A stretch of 50,051 nucleotides of DNA from an uncultured Chromatiaceae bacterium (lineage in GTDB: Bacteria; Pseudomonadota; Gammaproteobacteria; Tenderiales; Tenderiaceae). Location of the stretch: positions 1 through 50,051 of the forward strand of contig CALZIO010000014.1 in the NCBI GenBank assembly GCA_945787785.1, given 5' to 3'. The number at the start of each line of letters is the position of its first letter. Position 1 is the stretch's first letter. Positions 30,897-38,864 of the stretch are shown here, in pieces. Under the pieces are notes generated by a model. It searched no databases. It saw only the letters and a list, made by a program, of their open reading frames with translations, and had not been told where the DNA came from. Made by a program: the position numbers and the translations under genes.

Positions 30897-31460
30897 ATGT
30901 CCTCTAAAAGGAAACGTGGTAAACCGAAGGAAGAGTACGCTTTCATCGAAGCCAAAGTGGTTGATTATGAGGTCCGGTCGGTCGCTTCGGTCAATCCAGA
31001 TTTGCACCAGAGCCGCCCTCTATTCTCGAGAAGTGATGATCCAGCTTTTGAATTTATCACGACCATTGAAATAATGGCCACATGTGTTGAGCCTTCTGAT
31101 CGTGCTGGCGATGTGCTTCAGATAACGCTGTATGGCAATGACTCCAACGGCCGTGAGAGTACGGTTACATTGGAGGACTATCAATTAAGGGATGAATATG
31201 GAGTTCCTGAATGGAAAACCATTCGTGGTGAGCGATACCCAGTATACGAAGCGCCGCCAGGCCTCTCCGTGCTTAACAAACAAAGAGGTGAGCGAGCTTG
31301 GAATGCATGGCTTTTTGTTACACCTTGGTTCGTTAGTGATGTGCTGGTATTGCTTGGTCAGAGTAAGCAGTTATTTCTGTCAGTACACGAGAAAATGTCT
31401 GACCGAAAACGGTGGATTCAAAGTCTTAGTGTTCAAACTGCAGACCCAGGAAGTGAGTAG
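30897..31460 (+). CDS. Unknown protein
   Basis: This 187-residue protein is not recognised. It begins with a basic stretch (SSKRKRGKPKEEYAF) and has alternating hydrophobic strands (FEFITTIEIMATCVE, DVLQITLYGN) suggesting a beta-rich fold, then a Trp-rich segment (ERAWNAWLFVTPWF). There is no signal peptide. GGAGGG precedes the ATG at 30897. It follows the DUF2779 gene by 63 bases on the same strand and may be co-transcribed with it. The genes around it are island cargo. Confidence 0.65.
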   Translation: MSSKRKRGKPKEEYAFIEAKVVDYEVRSVASVNPDLHQSRPLFSRSDDPAFEFITTIEIMATCVEPSDRAGDVLQITLYGNDSNGRESTVTLEDYQLRDEYGVPEWKTIRGERYPVYEAPPGLSVLNKQRGERAWNAWLFVTPWFVSDVLVLLGQSKQLFLSVHEKMSDRKRWIQSLSVQTADPGSE

Positions 31461-31651
31461 GTTAATTGCTAAGTATGATTTATTAGCTGATTTTACCCCG
31501 ACTTTCCGGAGTCTCAGTTAAGAGCCGTTTTTCTTGAGACGCAGAATTTTTGAAATTGTGGGCTGGTAAAACAACGTATTAGTTGTAATCTAGGCAAAAA
31601 ATACCTAATTACCCCCCCAAATACATCTTATATATTGTAATTACTCCTTGA

Positions 31652-31702
31652 ACAATGTATATGTTGTTTGTATTGTTATATACAACATATACATTGTATA
31701 AT
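31652..31702 (+). promoter_or_regulatory. hipBA promoter and operator
   Basis: ACAATGTATATGTTGT at 31652-31667 and its exact reverse complement at 31682-31697 form a 16-base inverted repeat 14 bases apart; each arm is also a near-palindrome (ACAA-N8-TTGT). TATAAT at 31697-31702 touches the second arm and TTGTTA at 31673-31678 lies 18 bases before it. A repressor bound here would cover the promoter, as HipB does. The ATG of the first gene is only 10 bases after the -10, so the mRNA may be nearly leaderless. Confidence 0.75.
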
Positions 31703-31712
31703 TAGCCGGCTT

Positions 31713-32015
31713 ATGAAGTTAACACCCCAAATCAAGGCACGCCGCCTCCAGCTAGGTCTTCAGCAGAAGGATATGAAGCTGCGCATTGGTATGAACCAGC
31801 AGCAGTACCAGCGTGTTGAGGCAGGGGGGAATTCGCGCCTGGAGACATTGGAGCTAGTCGCCGAGGGGCTTGAAGCAGAATTGATGTTGATTCCAAAAGA
31901 TAAGCTGCGGGCGGTGAAGGCCATCCTGGCAGAGGAAGGTGCAGGCAAAAGTGCAGAATCCAAGCATGTGGAGACCAGCGAAGACCCTTGGTCGGATGTG
32001 TTGAGTAATAAATGA
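31713..32015 (+). CDS. hipB: HipB-like antitoxin, XRE family
   Basis: This 100-residue protein has an N-terminal helix-turn-helix (QIKARRLQLGLQQKDMKLRI, then QQQYQRVEAGGNSRLETLE) and a flexible acidic C-terminal tail (about 70-100), like HipB antitoxins that bind the toxin and repress their own promoter. The ATG at 31713 has no good Shine-Dalgarno sequence and lies just after the promoter. Its stop overlaps the toxin start as ATGA. Function is inferred from domain and context. Confidence 0.85.
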   Translation: MKLTPQIKARRLQLGLQQKDMKLRIGMNQQQYQRVEAGGNSRLETLELVAEGLEAELMLIPKDKLRAVKAILAEEGAGKSAESKHVETSEDPWSDVLSNK

Positions 32016-33283
32016 TGGCCTCAGAGACTGTCGAAGTTCTCAAGCTCAGCTTGCATGATGTCACTGTTGGCTATCTGGCAGGCTACCAGGGAGGTAAAAA
32101 CATTCTGGTATTTGACCAGGAGTATATAACAAATCCTGATAGACCCACCTTCACCTTATCGGGAATAGCTGATCACCCTGCCAGCAAGACTTTATTCAGC
32201 GCTCCCTGGGTACGTCAGCAACGGCTCCACCCTGTGTTGTCCAATCTGTTACCAGAAGGCGCACTTAGAGAATGGTTTGCGCAGATGCTTAAGGTGCACC
32301 CGGAAAATGAGTTTCCATTATTTGCACAACTCGCTGCCGATCTACCTGGAGCATTGATTGCGGAGCCAGTTGAACCTGATCAAATTCCAGAGAATGTTTT
32401 AAATCACAGAACGACAATTGAGCCGGTGCCAAGGATGGTTTTCGATGGCAGACCTCATTTCTCATTGGCGGGTATACAGATGAAGTTTTCAATGCATGAG
32501 GCGGATGGTCGTTTCAACGTGTCGCAACCCGATAAGTTAGGTGAATGGATTGTCAAAACGCCATCAACACGCCATAAAGATGTCCCTGCTAATGAATACA
32601 CAGTAATGAAGTTAGCTGAATTGGCGGGGGTAGATATTCCAGAGATAAAGTTAATCAAGCTTGATCAGCTGGAGGATCTTCCTCCCATCAATCTGCCGCC
32701 TGAAGCGTACGCCTACGCAATTCGTCGTTATGACAGAGATGAGCACCGTAATCGCATCCAGGCCGAAGATTTTGCGCAGGTGTTATTCAAATATGCGCAT
32801 GAAAAATATGGCACTACAAATTTTGAACAGGTCGGAAAGATCGTATACGAATTTACCGGCCATGGTTTAGCAAACGTCCAGCAGATGGCGCGACGTTTAT
32901 TGATCAATATCCTGCTCGGTAATGGCGATGCCCATTTGAAGAACTGGAGTTTGATTTATCCTGACCAAACCACTGCTGAGCTGGCTCCAGCTTACGATAT
33001 TGTTTACACCCAGGCCTTTATACCAGGTGAATCACAGATCTCCCTTAACCTTGCGGGAAACAAAGACTGGTATGCAATGAATTTGAGTCACTTTGAGAGC
33101 TGGGCAGGTTCCATAGGTGCGCCATGGCGGGCAATTCAGCCTCATCTTGAGGATGTTATAGAAAAGGCACGAGCGCATTGGCCTGAGTATCTGGAGCAGT
33201 CACCGATGAATGACATCCACAAGACGGGGCTAAAAGCCCATTGGGCTAAGCTGGCTGACGACATAAAAGTTTTAAGTCCATAA
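32012..33283 (+). CDS. hipA: HipA-like serine/threonine kinase toxin
   Basis: HipA kinases inactivate a translation factor (glutamyl-tRNA synthetase for E. coli HipA) and induce dormancy. The 423-residue protein has the N-terminal HipA couple domain (LPEGALREWFAQ near residue 80), the SLAGIQMKFS glycine loop (151-160), Lys182 in WIVKTPS, the catalytic loop GNGDAHLKN (303-311) with Asp306, and metal-binding AYDIV (327-331). The kinase residues look intact. The length is close to E. coli HipA (440). It overlaps the antitoxin gene by 4 bases. Target specificity cannot be read from sequence. Confidence 0.9.
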   Translation: MMASETVEVLKLSLHDVTVGYLAGYQGGKNILVFDQEYITNPDRPTFTLSGIADHPASKTLFSAPWVRQQRLHPVLSNLLPEGALREWFAQMLKVHPENEFPLFAQLAADLPGALIAEPVEPDQIPENVLNHRTTIEPVPRMVFDGRPHFSLAGIQMKFSMHEADGRFNVSQPDKLGEWIVKTPSTRHKDVPANEYTVMKLAELAGVDIPEIKLIKLDQLEDLPPINLPPEAYAYAIRRYDRDEHRNRIQAEDFAQVLFKYAHEKYGTTNFEQVGKIVYEFTGHGLANVQQMARRLLINILLGNGDAHLKNWSLIYPDQTTAELAPAYDIVYTQAFIPGESQISLNLAGNKDWYAMNLSHFESWAGSIGAPWRAIQPHLEDVIEKARAHWPEYLEQSPMNDIHKTGLKAHWAKLADDIKVLSP

Positions 33284-33842
33284 GCCCAGTTGAGTGATTT
33301 TCCGGCGTCTTGGTCTGCCTACGGGAATGATGTGAAGATAGACTGCAGCCATAAAGAGTGCAAAACGTGATCCTGAGCTATCAGTGTATCTTCACCGGGT
33401 AGACGAAAGGCTCAAGAGTGCCCATTGGAGGCGTTCAGCCTAACTATTAAGAACGCCCGGTGTCCAGCGGTAAGCAGTCATTGAACTATGGGCGCACAAT
33501 GCAAGACCTGGCCCTGCACTCCTTCCTGCGAAGCCGAAATCTATTAAGAACACAGCCCTGATCGGTTCACGAAGGTGAAGCCGAGAAGGGTCTATGGGTT
33601 GGATTCGCCCAGAGGCCTTATCGAGCGCGCGAACTACCCAATTTGCGCCGTAACCCCACCCTGATTTCGAATTCCCCGACGTTTTTGCACCGCGTTTGCC
33701 ATGGTTTTGCCGTGCCACGTGGTTTGGGGTACACTCGATTTTAGGCGAATGTATCGGTTATTTCACCTATCCTTGGAACCTTTGACAGGGTATTTGCAAA
33801 ATATCGGTCAAAAACTTCTAAGCTTTTAGGAACAAATGCGTA
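33284..33842. other. Gene-poor segment rich in inverted repeats
   Basis: No supported gene lies in these 559 bases. GTGAAGATA at 33332-33340 pairs with TATCTTCAC at 33387-33395, and outer bases (GTCT near 33313 with AGAC near 33401) extend this into a long imperfect hairpin. GGCGTT near 33430 pairs with AACGCC near 33452. A minus-strand frame at 33440-33718 is open for 92 codons but low-complexity and unfamiliar. It could be a decayed mobile-element end or a structured RNA; nothing decides between them. Confidence 0.4.
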
Positions 33843-34907
33843 ATGTTCCCATACCTTTTCAGTGAAGCTCGTTTCAGGCAACATCTTAGGTTCTATTGCG
33901 TTTTCCTGTTCATGGGACTCTGTGATGGTGTCCCGGCGGATACCAAGGAAATCGAGTGGCAACCGTTGATCTCAAAGGCGGGCTCTCCAGGGATCTATGA
34001 ACCCTCTGCCGTTCGTCAACTAATCGATGGGAGTCTGTTGCTGGTACAGGATGAGTCCAATGACCCCTTCGTACTGATGCAACTCGCCGCAGAGGGTAAA
34101 ATTGAATTTCAGCGTCCTACCCTGGACCCCAAGGACCTGCCATTTTGGATCTTGGGCGAACCAGAGCCGCCACGGGGTCTGGAAGATCTGGAGGGACTGG
34201 CCGCCAGTGACGACGGTTACCTGTATGCGATTACCTCCCATTCCCGCACTGAGTCCGGCAACCGTCGGAAATCTCGGGAAAGGCTCGCACGTCTACGCAT
34301 CGAGGATGGACGTATCCGCGATTACGCGGTCTTCGACAAATTGCGCAAGGCGATGCTTTCGGCTTATCCAGAATTAGAAGCTGCCGCTCGCTCAGAGCAT
34401 CCCAAGGGGAGAAAGGGCTTAAATATCGAGGGATTATGCTGGGAGCGGGAAAAGGGACGGTTGTTTATTGGCCTGCGATCGCCGATTCTTTACGGTAAAT
34501 CGCTGATCTTGATCTTGGAGAACCCGGTGGGTTTATTTCTCGATGGTGACGACCCAGAATTCGCACCCGAGCCGATACTGCTGGATCTGGATAAAGGTGG
34601 AATTCGCGCCATCAGCTATGTACCAAAGCTCGAGAGCTACCTGTTGGTCACTCAGCGCGCCAAGAAGCGGGGCACCTCCGGTAAATCCTTTCGACTTTGG
34701 ACCTGGAGCGGGCACGGATTCGATCCGGCCCGTCCGATCCAAATCCCAGGACTCGACCTGCGCAATACCGAGGGAATCACACCGGTCCGCCACAATGGAC
34801 GCGATTACCTGTTGCTGGTCAGTGATGACGGCAACCGCGCTAAGGAGTCGCCAGGTCATTACCTATTGTTACCTTTGGCCACACTAGGCTTACCGTTAAA
34901 GCCTTGA
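33843..34907 (+). CDS. Secreted DUF3616-like protein
   Basis: This 354-residue protein has a probable N-terminal signal peptide (hydrophobic FYCVFLFMGL, cleavage near VPA-DT around residue 32). The mature part has repeating beta-strand segments of a propeller-like fold: DGSLLLVQDESNDPF, GLEDLEGLAASDDGYLYAIT, NIEGLCWEREKGRLFIGL, and NTEGITPVRHNGRDYLLLVS. This matches DUF3616/esterase-like phytase-type proteins. It is the first of three genes (with DUF4956 and an OprP/O-type porin), which suggests a role with phosphate or polyphosphate, by inference. AGGA lies about 10 bases before the ATG. Its base composition is more GC-rich than the island to its left. Confidence 0.68.
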   Translation: MFPYLFSEARFRQHLRFYCVFLFMGLCDGVPADTKEIEWQPLISKAGSPGIYEPSAVRQLIDGSLLLVQDESNDPFVLMQLAAEGKIEFQRPTLDPKDLPFWILGEPEPPRGLEDLEGLAASDDGYLYAITSHSRTESGNRRKSRERLARLRIEDGRIRDYAVFDKLRKAMLSAYPELEAAARSEHPKGRKGLNIEGLCWEREKGRLFIGLRSPILYGKSLILILENPVGLFLDGDDPEFAPEPILLDLDKGGIRAISYVPKLESYLLVTQRAKKRGTSGKSFRLWTWSGHGFDPARPIQIPGLDLRNTEGITPVRHNGRDYLLLVSDDGNRAKESPGHYLLLPLATLGLPLKP

Positions 34908-34976
34908 TGGTCCTGCGCACCGCCACTTTAGATATTTTTGCTTTCAACATCGCTGGTACGCACAACGGAGAGAAAG

Positions 34977-35546
34977 ATGACGATTGATTATATTGATTTT
35001 CTGCGCGACCTGGCCATTAACTCGATAGCCATCTATATACTGGGCTATGTAATCTACTACCGTCGCTACGGCGACCGTGAAATGGCGATTACTATGGGAT
35101 TGCTAAACCTGTTCCTGTTCACCATCGTGATTACCATGACACTAACGGAGTTCAATCTAGCCGCCGGCTTCGCCCTGTTCGCACTGCTCTCCATCATCAC
35201 CCTACGCAGCGTCAGTATCGCCAAGGTTGAGGTGGGCTACATCCTTGGGGCCATCACTTTAGGGCTGGTCAACGGCATTTCGATGCATGATTACCACCTG
35301 CTCGCCCTGTGCAATCTGGTGGTTCTCGTCAGTCCCTGGGTGTTGGATTCGAATTGGTTATTCAAGCCCACCGTGCAGGTAGATGTGACTCTCGACCAAG
35401 TCTCCACATTCGATCTGAAAGACCATGCCAAGTTAGTAGAACGGGTGCAGGACTTACATGGGTTGCCTGTCGCACACTTGAATATTGAAAAATACAACGC
35501 TAAGAAAGGCACTGTCCGGCTAGTGGCACGGCTACTCCTGTGTTGA
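34977..35546 (+). CDS. DUF4956 family membrane protein
   Basis: This 189-residue protein has several N-terminal transmembrane helices (roughly residues 8-130), including the family-like segment GFALFALLSIITLRSVSI, and a C-terminal cytoplasmic domain beginning near residue 135 (VQVDVTLDQVSTFDLKDHAK...). DUF4956 proteins often lie beside VTC-like polyphosphate polymerases; no such gene is in the window. The ATG at 34977 follows GGAGAG. It lies between the secreted DUF3616 protein and the porin, on the same strand with short gaps. Confidence 0.75.
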   Translation: MTIDYIDFLRDLAINSIAIYILGYVIYYRRYGDREMAITMGLLNLFLFTIVITMTLTEFNLAAGFALFALLSIITLRSVSIAKVEVGYILGAITLGLVNGISMHDYHLLALCNLVVLVSPWVLDSNWLFKPTVQVDVTLDQVSTFDLKDHAKLVERVQDLHGLPVAHLNIEKYNAKKGTVRLVARLLLC

Positions 35547-35610
35547 TCAACATACCGCAACAAGCGGAGTCCGCAGAAGATTCCCCAATACAGGAGAACA
35601 TGAGGGTTTA

Positions 35611-36987
35611 ATGAAGACGAAATTGAATACTCGATGCTTGAGACTAGGTTTGGCAACTACAGTCACTTGGTCCCTAGCGGGTGTCACGCATGCGTCAGAA
35701 CTACCGGGACTGCTAAAGGTTTTGCGGGACAACGGCACTATCACACAAGAACAGTACCAGCGCCTGCGCGACGAGGCGATCCAGGGAAGTGGGCACAGCA
35801 AGGCGCAGCAGCAGGCCGCTGAAGATGGTGCCGCTTCGGAACCGGCAGCGACGGTCCCAGCTGATCTTCACAAGCCTCATGCAAAGGCCGAATTCGGAAA
35901 GTCCGGAGGACTGATTTGGAAGGATCGCAAGCGGGGATACGAGCTAGAGCTTGGTGGACGGTTGTTTATCGATGCAGTGAGCTACCAGGATGATCTTGAG
36001 CCCATGGGCAGTGGCACCGAACTGCGTACGGCGCGGGTTTCTCTCAAGGGTTCATTGGCCGAAGACTGGAAATTCAAGGCACAATACGACTTTGCTGAAA
36101 ATGACTTGAGCGTCAAGGACGTATACCTAAGTTACCGCGGATTCCAGCACCTGCATGCCGTCACCCTGGGTCAATTCAAGGAACCCTTTTCCCTAGAAGA
36201 ACAAACCAGCAGTAAGCAAATCACCTTCATGGAGCGGGCCATGCCAGTTGACACGTTTTCCCCTGGGCGAGCTCTAGGATTAGGGATCGACGAGCATAGT
36301 AAGTCCTGGAGCCTAAGCGCCGGTCTATTTGCCGAAGCGGTGGGGGATGTTCCCGATGATGAGGGCAAAGAGGGCTGGGGGATTGCGGCCCGAGGGACAT
36401 GGGCCTTACTACACGGAGACAGGCGCAGTCTTCACCTAGGAGCGGCAGGGGAACGCAGGGAACCGGGCTCCAGCGGCAAGGTGCGTTATCGTACCGGCCC
36501 CGAGTCCCATCTCACGTCGGTGTTCCTGGTCAATACCGGTAATATCGACGCTGTCGATAATACCCTCACCATGGGACTCGAAGCTGCTCTAGTGGAAGGT
36601 CCGTTCTCACTCCAGGGGGAGTATATCCAGGCCGATGTGCAGCGGGACAGCGGATTGCCAGAATTGAACTTTGACGGCTGGTACATTTTCGGTAGCTGGT
36701 TGCTGACTGGGGAGTCGCGGCCTTACAGCGTATCTGACGGTGCTATCGATCGAATCATACCCCGTGGTGAATGGGGCGCCTGGGAGCTGGCTTTACGCTA
36801 TAGCACGATTGACCTCAATGACCATGATATATTGGGAGGTAAGGCGAACAGCACCACGCTTGGGCTGAACTGGTACATCAATCCCCGCATCCGCTTCATG
36901 GCCAATTATATTCGCATGGAGAGTGAGCGCGAGGGTGTGAGCGACAATCCGGATATCTTCCAGTTGCGGAGTCAGCTGGTATTCTAA
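35611..36987 (+). CDS. OprP/OprO-type outer membrane porin
   Basis: This 458-residue protein has a signal peptide (cleavage near THA-SE, residue 29), a short helical region LLKVLRDNGTITQEQYQRLR typical of Porin_O_P proteins, a low-complexity linker, and then a 16-stranded barrel with GYELELGGRLFIDAV and LGQFKEPFSLEEQTSSK, the hallmark of phosphate-selective porins. It ends in phenylalanine (SQLVF) as expected for BAM-inserted proteins. The substrate may be phosphate or polyphosphate. GGAG lies about 16 bases before the ATG. A recombinase fragment begins at its stop codon. Confidence 0.88.
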   Translation: MKTKLNTRCLRLGLATTVTWSLAGVTHASELPGLLKVLRDNGTITQEQYQRLRDEAIQGSGHSKAQQQAAEDGAASEPAATVPADLHKPHAKAEFGKSGGLIWKDRKRGYELELGGRLFIDAVSYQDDLEPMGSGTELRTARVSLKGSLAEDWKFKAQYDFAENDLSVKDVYLSYRGFQHLHAVTLGQFKEPFSLEEQTSSKQITFMERAMPVDTFSPGRALGLGIDEHSKSWSLSAGLFAEAVGDVPDDEGKEGWGIAARGTWALLHGDRRSLHLGAAGERREPGSSGKVRYRTGPESHLTSVFLVNTGNIDAVDNTLTMGLEAALVEGPFSLQGEYIQADVQRDSGLPELNFDGWYIFGSWLLTGESRPYSVSDGAIDRIIPRGEWGAWELALRYSTIDLNDHDILGGKANSTTLGLNWYINPRIRFMANYIRMESEREGVSDNPDIFQLRSQLVF

Positions 36988-37151
36988 TTGCGCTTTGGTT
37001 AGGGCATGAGAGTCCAGTCACTACCCACCGCTACGTCAAAGCTGATCTGACTATGAAAGAACGCGCTCTGGCTATGCTTCAAGAACCTAAGGAAAAATTC
37101 CGGCGTTATAGTGCGCCTGACTCACTAATCGACTTCCTGAAAACGCTGTAA
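36984..37151 (+). pseudogene. C-terminal fragment of a tyrosine recombinase
   Basis: The reading IALWLGHESPVTTHRYVKAD, then LTMKERAL and later SLIDFLKTL-stop, is the C-terminal end of a tyrosine recombinase: LGHES carries the catalytic His and HRYV the nucleophilic Tyr. The frame becomes recognisable at the stop codon of the porin gene and ends at a TAA at 37149. Everything upstream in the original gene is gone. It implies a rearrangement at 36.98 kb that joined the porin cassette to an old recombinase gene. Confidence 0.8.
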
Positions 37152-37318
37152 TTATGTGAAGCTCAGAATAGGAGAGCCAAATTACTATTCATAGTTGATT
37201 TAAGAAATTTTCCTTAAATGTGACCAAATCCACCAGGCTAGGTGATTTATGCACAATATTTTATGGCTCTGAGCCACTCGGATATAGCGAAACCGTAATT
37301 TTCTGTTCAAATGCCCCC

Positions 37319-37803
37319 GCTGGTCCACCATGTATCTCTCCCCCGGTGACTATCATCGACTGCATATGCCTTTGTCCGGTCGATTGCTGGAAACAGTTTA
37401 TATTCCAGGGCGGTTATTCAGCGTATCGCCCGACTACACCGAATCTATCCCACACCTATTTACGCGAAATGAGCGTGTAGTTTGCGTTTTTCAGACAGAG
37501 GTTGGTCTTATGGCCGTAGTCTTGGTCGGTGCTATTTTCGTAGGCTCCATTGAAACGATCTGGGCGGGTGAAATTACACCGCCGGGAGGTAAAGCGATCA
37601 AGGTGACAACTTACGATGTCACTGGCGATAATGTCATCCAGTTGGAACGAGGTGAAGAGATGGGGCGTTTTAACATGGGTGGCTCGACCGTTATTGTCCT
37701 GTTCGGGCCGGACTGCGTGAAGTGGGAGGAAGGGCTTTCGCCAGAAACGCGGATGCAGTTTGGTCAACCATTGGGACATGTGCTGCGACCATTGGTTAGA
37801 TAA
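37319..37803 (+). pseudogene. psd: 3' half of phosphatidylserine decarboxylase
   Basis: The product matches the C-terminal half of Psd, the pyruvoyl enzyme that makes phosphatidylethanolamine in the inner membrane: YLSPGDYHRLHMPLSG, LFTRNERVVCVFQTE, VGSIETIWAGEITPP and EEMGRFN. The self-cleavage site, normally LGST or MGST, reads MGGST, one residue longer. The N-terminal half, including the membrane anchor and part of the active site, is missing; upstream in frame there is a stop at 37285-37287. An ATG at 37330 could start a 157-residue remnant. It is most likely non-functional, so an intact copy is expected elsewhere. Confidence 0.82.
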
Positions 37804-37887
37804 AGTCGTTTGATGCCACAAGGGTCTTAGCCATTAGCGCGGTGATCATGTGCTTCCCATGGACGCGAATCATCTAGATGATGCGTG

Positions 37888-38097
37888 CTATTCCGAACTT
37901 TCCTTTTTCTGTTTCTCTTCCTGTTTTTGTTGAAACAGTTGATGGTGATGAGAACCTTCTCTAAGCAGCTTGGCTCCGCAGTCGGGACACCGTTCCTCCT
38001 GGCATGGAACACCGTCGCGATGCATTGTTTTTTCACCGCACTTGGGGCATACACAATAACCTCCGGTGCCCATTTCATGTCTGCGTTCTACTGTCAT
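37888..38097 (-). CDS. Small zinc-ribbon protein
   Basis: This 69-residue protein has two C-x-x-C knuckles (CVCPKCGEKTMHRDG, then CQEERCPDCGAKLL), a zinc-ribbon fold of about 40 residues, and a charged, His- and Gln-rich C-terminal tail (EGSHHHQLFQQKQEEKQKK). GGGAG precedes the ATG. It is the last gene of a five-gene minus-strand unit with a ZIP transporter, two permeases and a radical SAM protein. Proteins like it often accompany metal-cofactor genes; a metal-binding or chaperone role is inference. Confidence 0.75.
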   Translation of the reverse strand: MTVERRHEMGTGGYCVCPKCGEKTMHRDGVPCQEERCPDCGAKLLREGSHHHQLFQQKQEEKQKKESSE

Positions 38098-38119
38098 TAT
38101 TTATTCTCCCTGTTGTTTA

Positions 38120-38860
38120 TTAGTGTGCCAACTGAAAAAGGGCGATGGTACCAATGCCTGCCAATAGAAGGATTAACTGCCTTAACGCGGGCATTAAGCC
38201 GATCTGACGGTGTAAGCTCGGCACCAGGTCTGCGATCGCGATATAGATAAAGCTGGCAGCGGAAAGCGCCAGAATGAATGGGACAGCTTCTTGGACGGTA
38301 CCGAGGAAAAAGTATGCGATCACTGCACCAGGCAAGGTGGCCAGTGATGACAGTGTGTTCAGAACCAAGGCCCGTGTCCTTGTATAGCCATTCTCGAGCA
38401 GGATGGCAAAATCGCCCACCTCCTGTGGAATTTCATGGGCAATCACGGCCAATGAGGCGGCTATCCCCAATGGCACGGAGGTAAGAAAGGCCGCCGCAAT
38501 CACGAAGCCGTCAACGAAATTGTGGAAGGCATCGCCGATCAGGATTAATGGACCTGCCGCCCCATGAACCTCACACTCCCCATCGTGGCAATGACGCCAG
38601 ATGATTAACTTCTCAAGCATAAAGAATAGGACAATGCCGGCCAGCACCGTGCCGGATATGGCCAAGGGCGTAGCCTGTTGCAAAGCGTGGGGAATCATCC
38701 CCAGAAAAGCTGCTCCAAGCAGGGTGCCGGTGGCATAGCTGAGCAGGCAGGGCAGCAGGGTTCGTCTAGTGCCCTCCGGGAAAAGAAGTATCAAGGCAGC
38801 TCCAGCAATAGCGCCTATGCTTCCCAGAATGCTGAACACCATTATCCACGTAAGTAACAT
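38120..38860 (-). CDS. ZIP family metal transporter
   Basis: This 246-residue inner-membrane protein has about eight transmembrane helices and the ZIP signature residues: DAFHNFVDGFVIAAA in helix 4 (His, Asn, Asp) and HEIPQEVGDFAILLENG in helix 5 (His, Glu). ZIP proteins import zinc, iron or other divalent metals. The loop before helix 4 contains CHDGECEVHG, a possible metal-binding segment. It lies 4 bases after a permease gene and 22 bases before the zinc-ribbon gene. The metal cannot be named from sequence. Confidence 0.9.
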   Translation of the reverse strand: MLLTWIMVFSILGSIGAIAGAALILLFPEGTRRTLLPCLLSYATGTLLGAAFLGMIPHALQQATPLAISGTVLAGIVLFFMLEKLIIWRHCHDGECEVHGAAGPLILIGDAFHNFVDGFVIAAAFLTSVPLGIAASLAVIAHEIPQEVGDFAILLENGYTRTRALVLNTLSSLATLPGAVIAYFFLGTVQEAVPFILALSAASFIYIAIADLVPSLHRQIGLMPALRQLILLLAGIGTIALFQLAH

Positions 38861-38864
38861 GCTA

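Noticed and set aside
33430-33460. GCCTAAC motif resembling part of an integron attC site
   Set aside because: No matching GTTRRRY partner at the right distance and no cassette structure around it.
33440-33718. 92-codon minus-strand ORF
   Set aside because: It has low-complexity composition, no ribosome binding site that I can support, and lies over hairpin-rich DNA. I treat it as non-coding.
33741-33962. Minus-strand ORF overlapping the DUF3616 start
   Set aside because: The last 45 or so codons look protein-like and could be the tail of a gene cut off by the cassette, but I recognise no family and the 5' part overlaps a better-supported gene.
22555-37803. Far attachment site for the tRNA-Arg island
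   Set aside because: I looked for another copy of the tRNA 3' end (TTCGAATCC and CTAGGGCGC) to the right of the integrase and found none, so the right border of the island is not defined.
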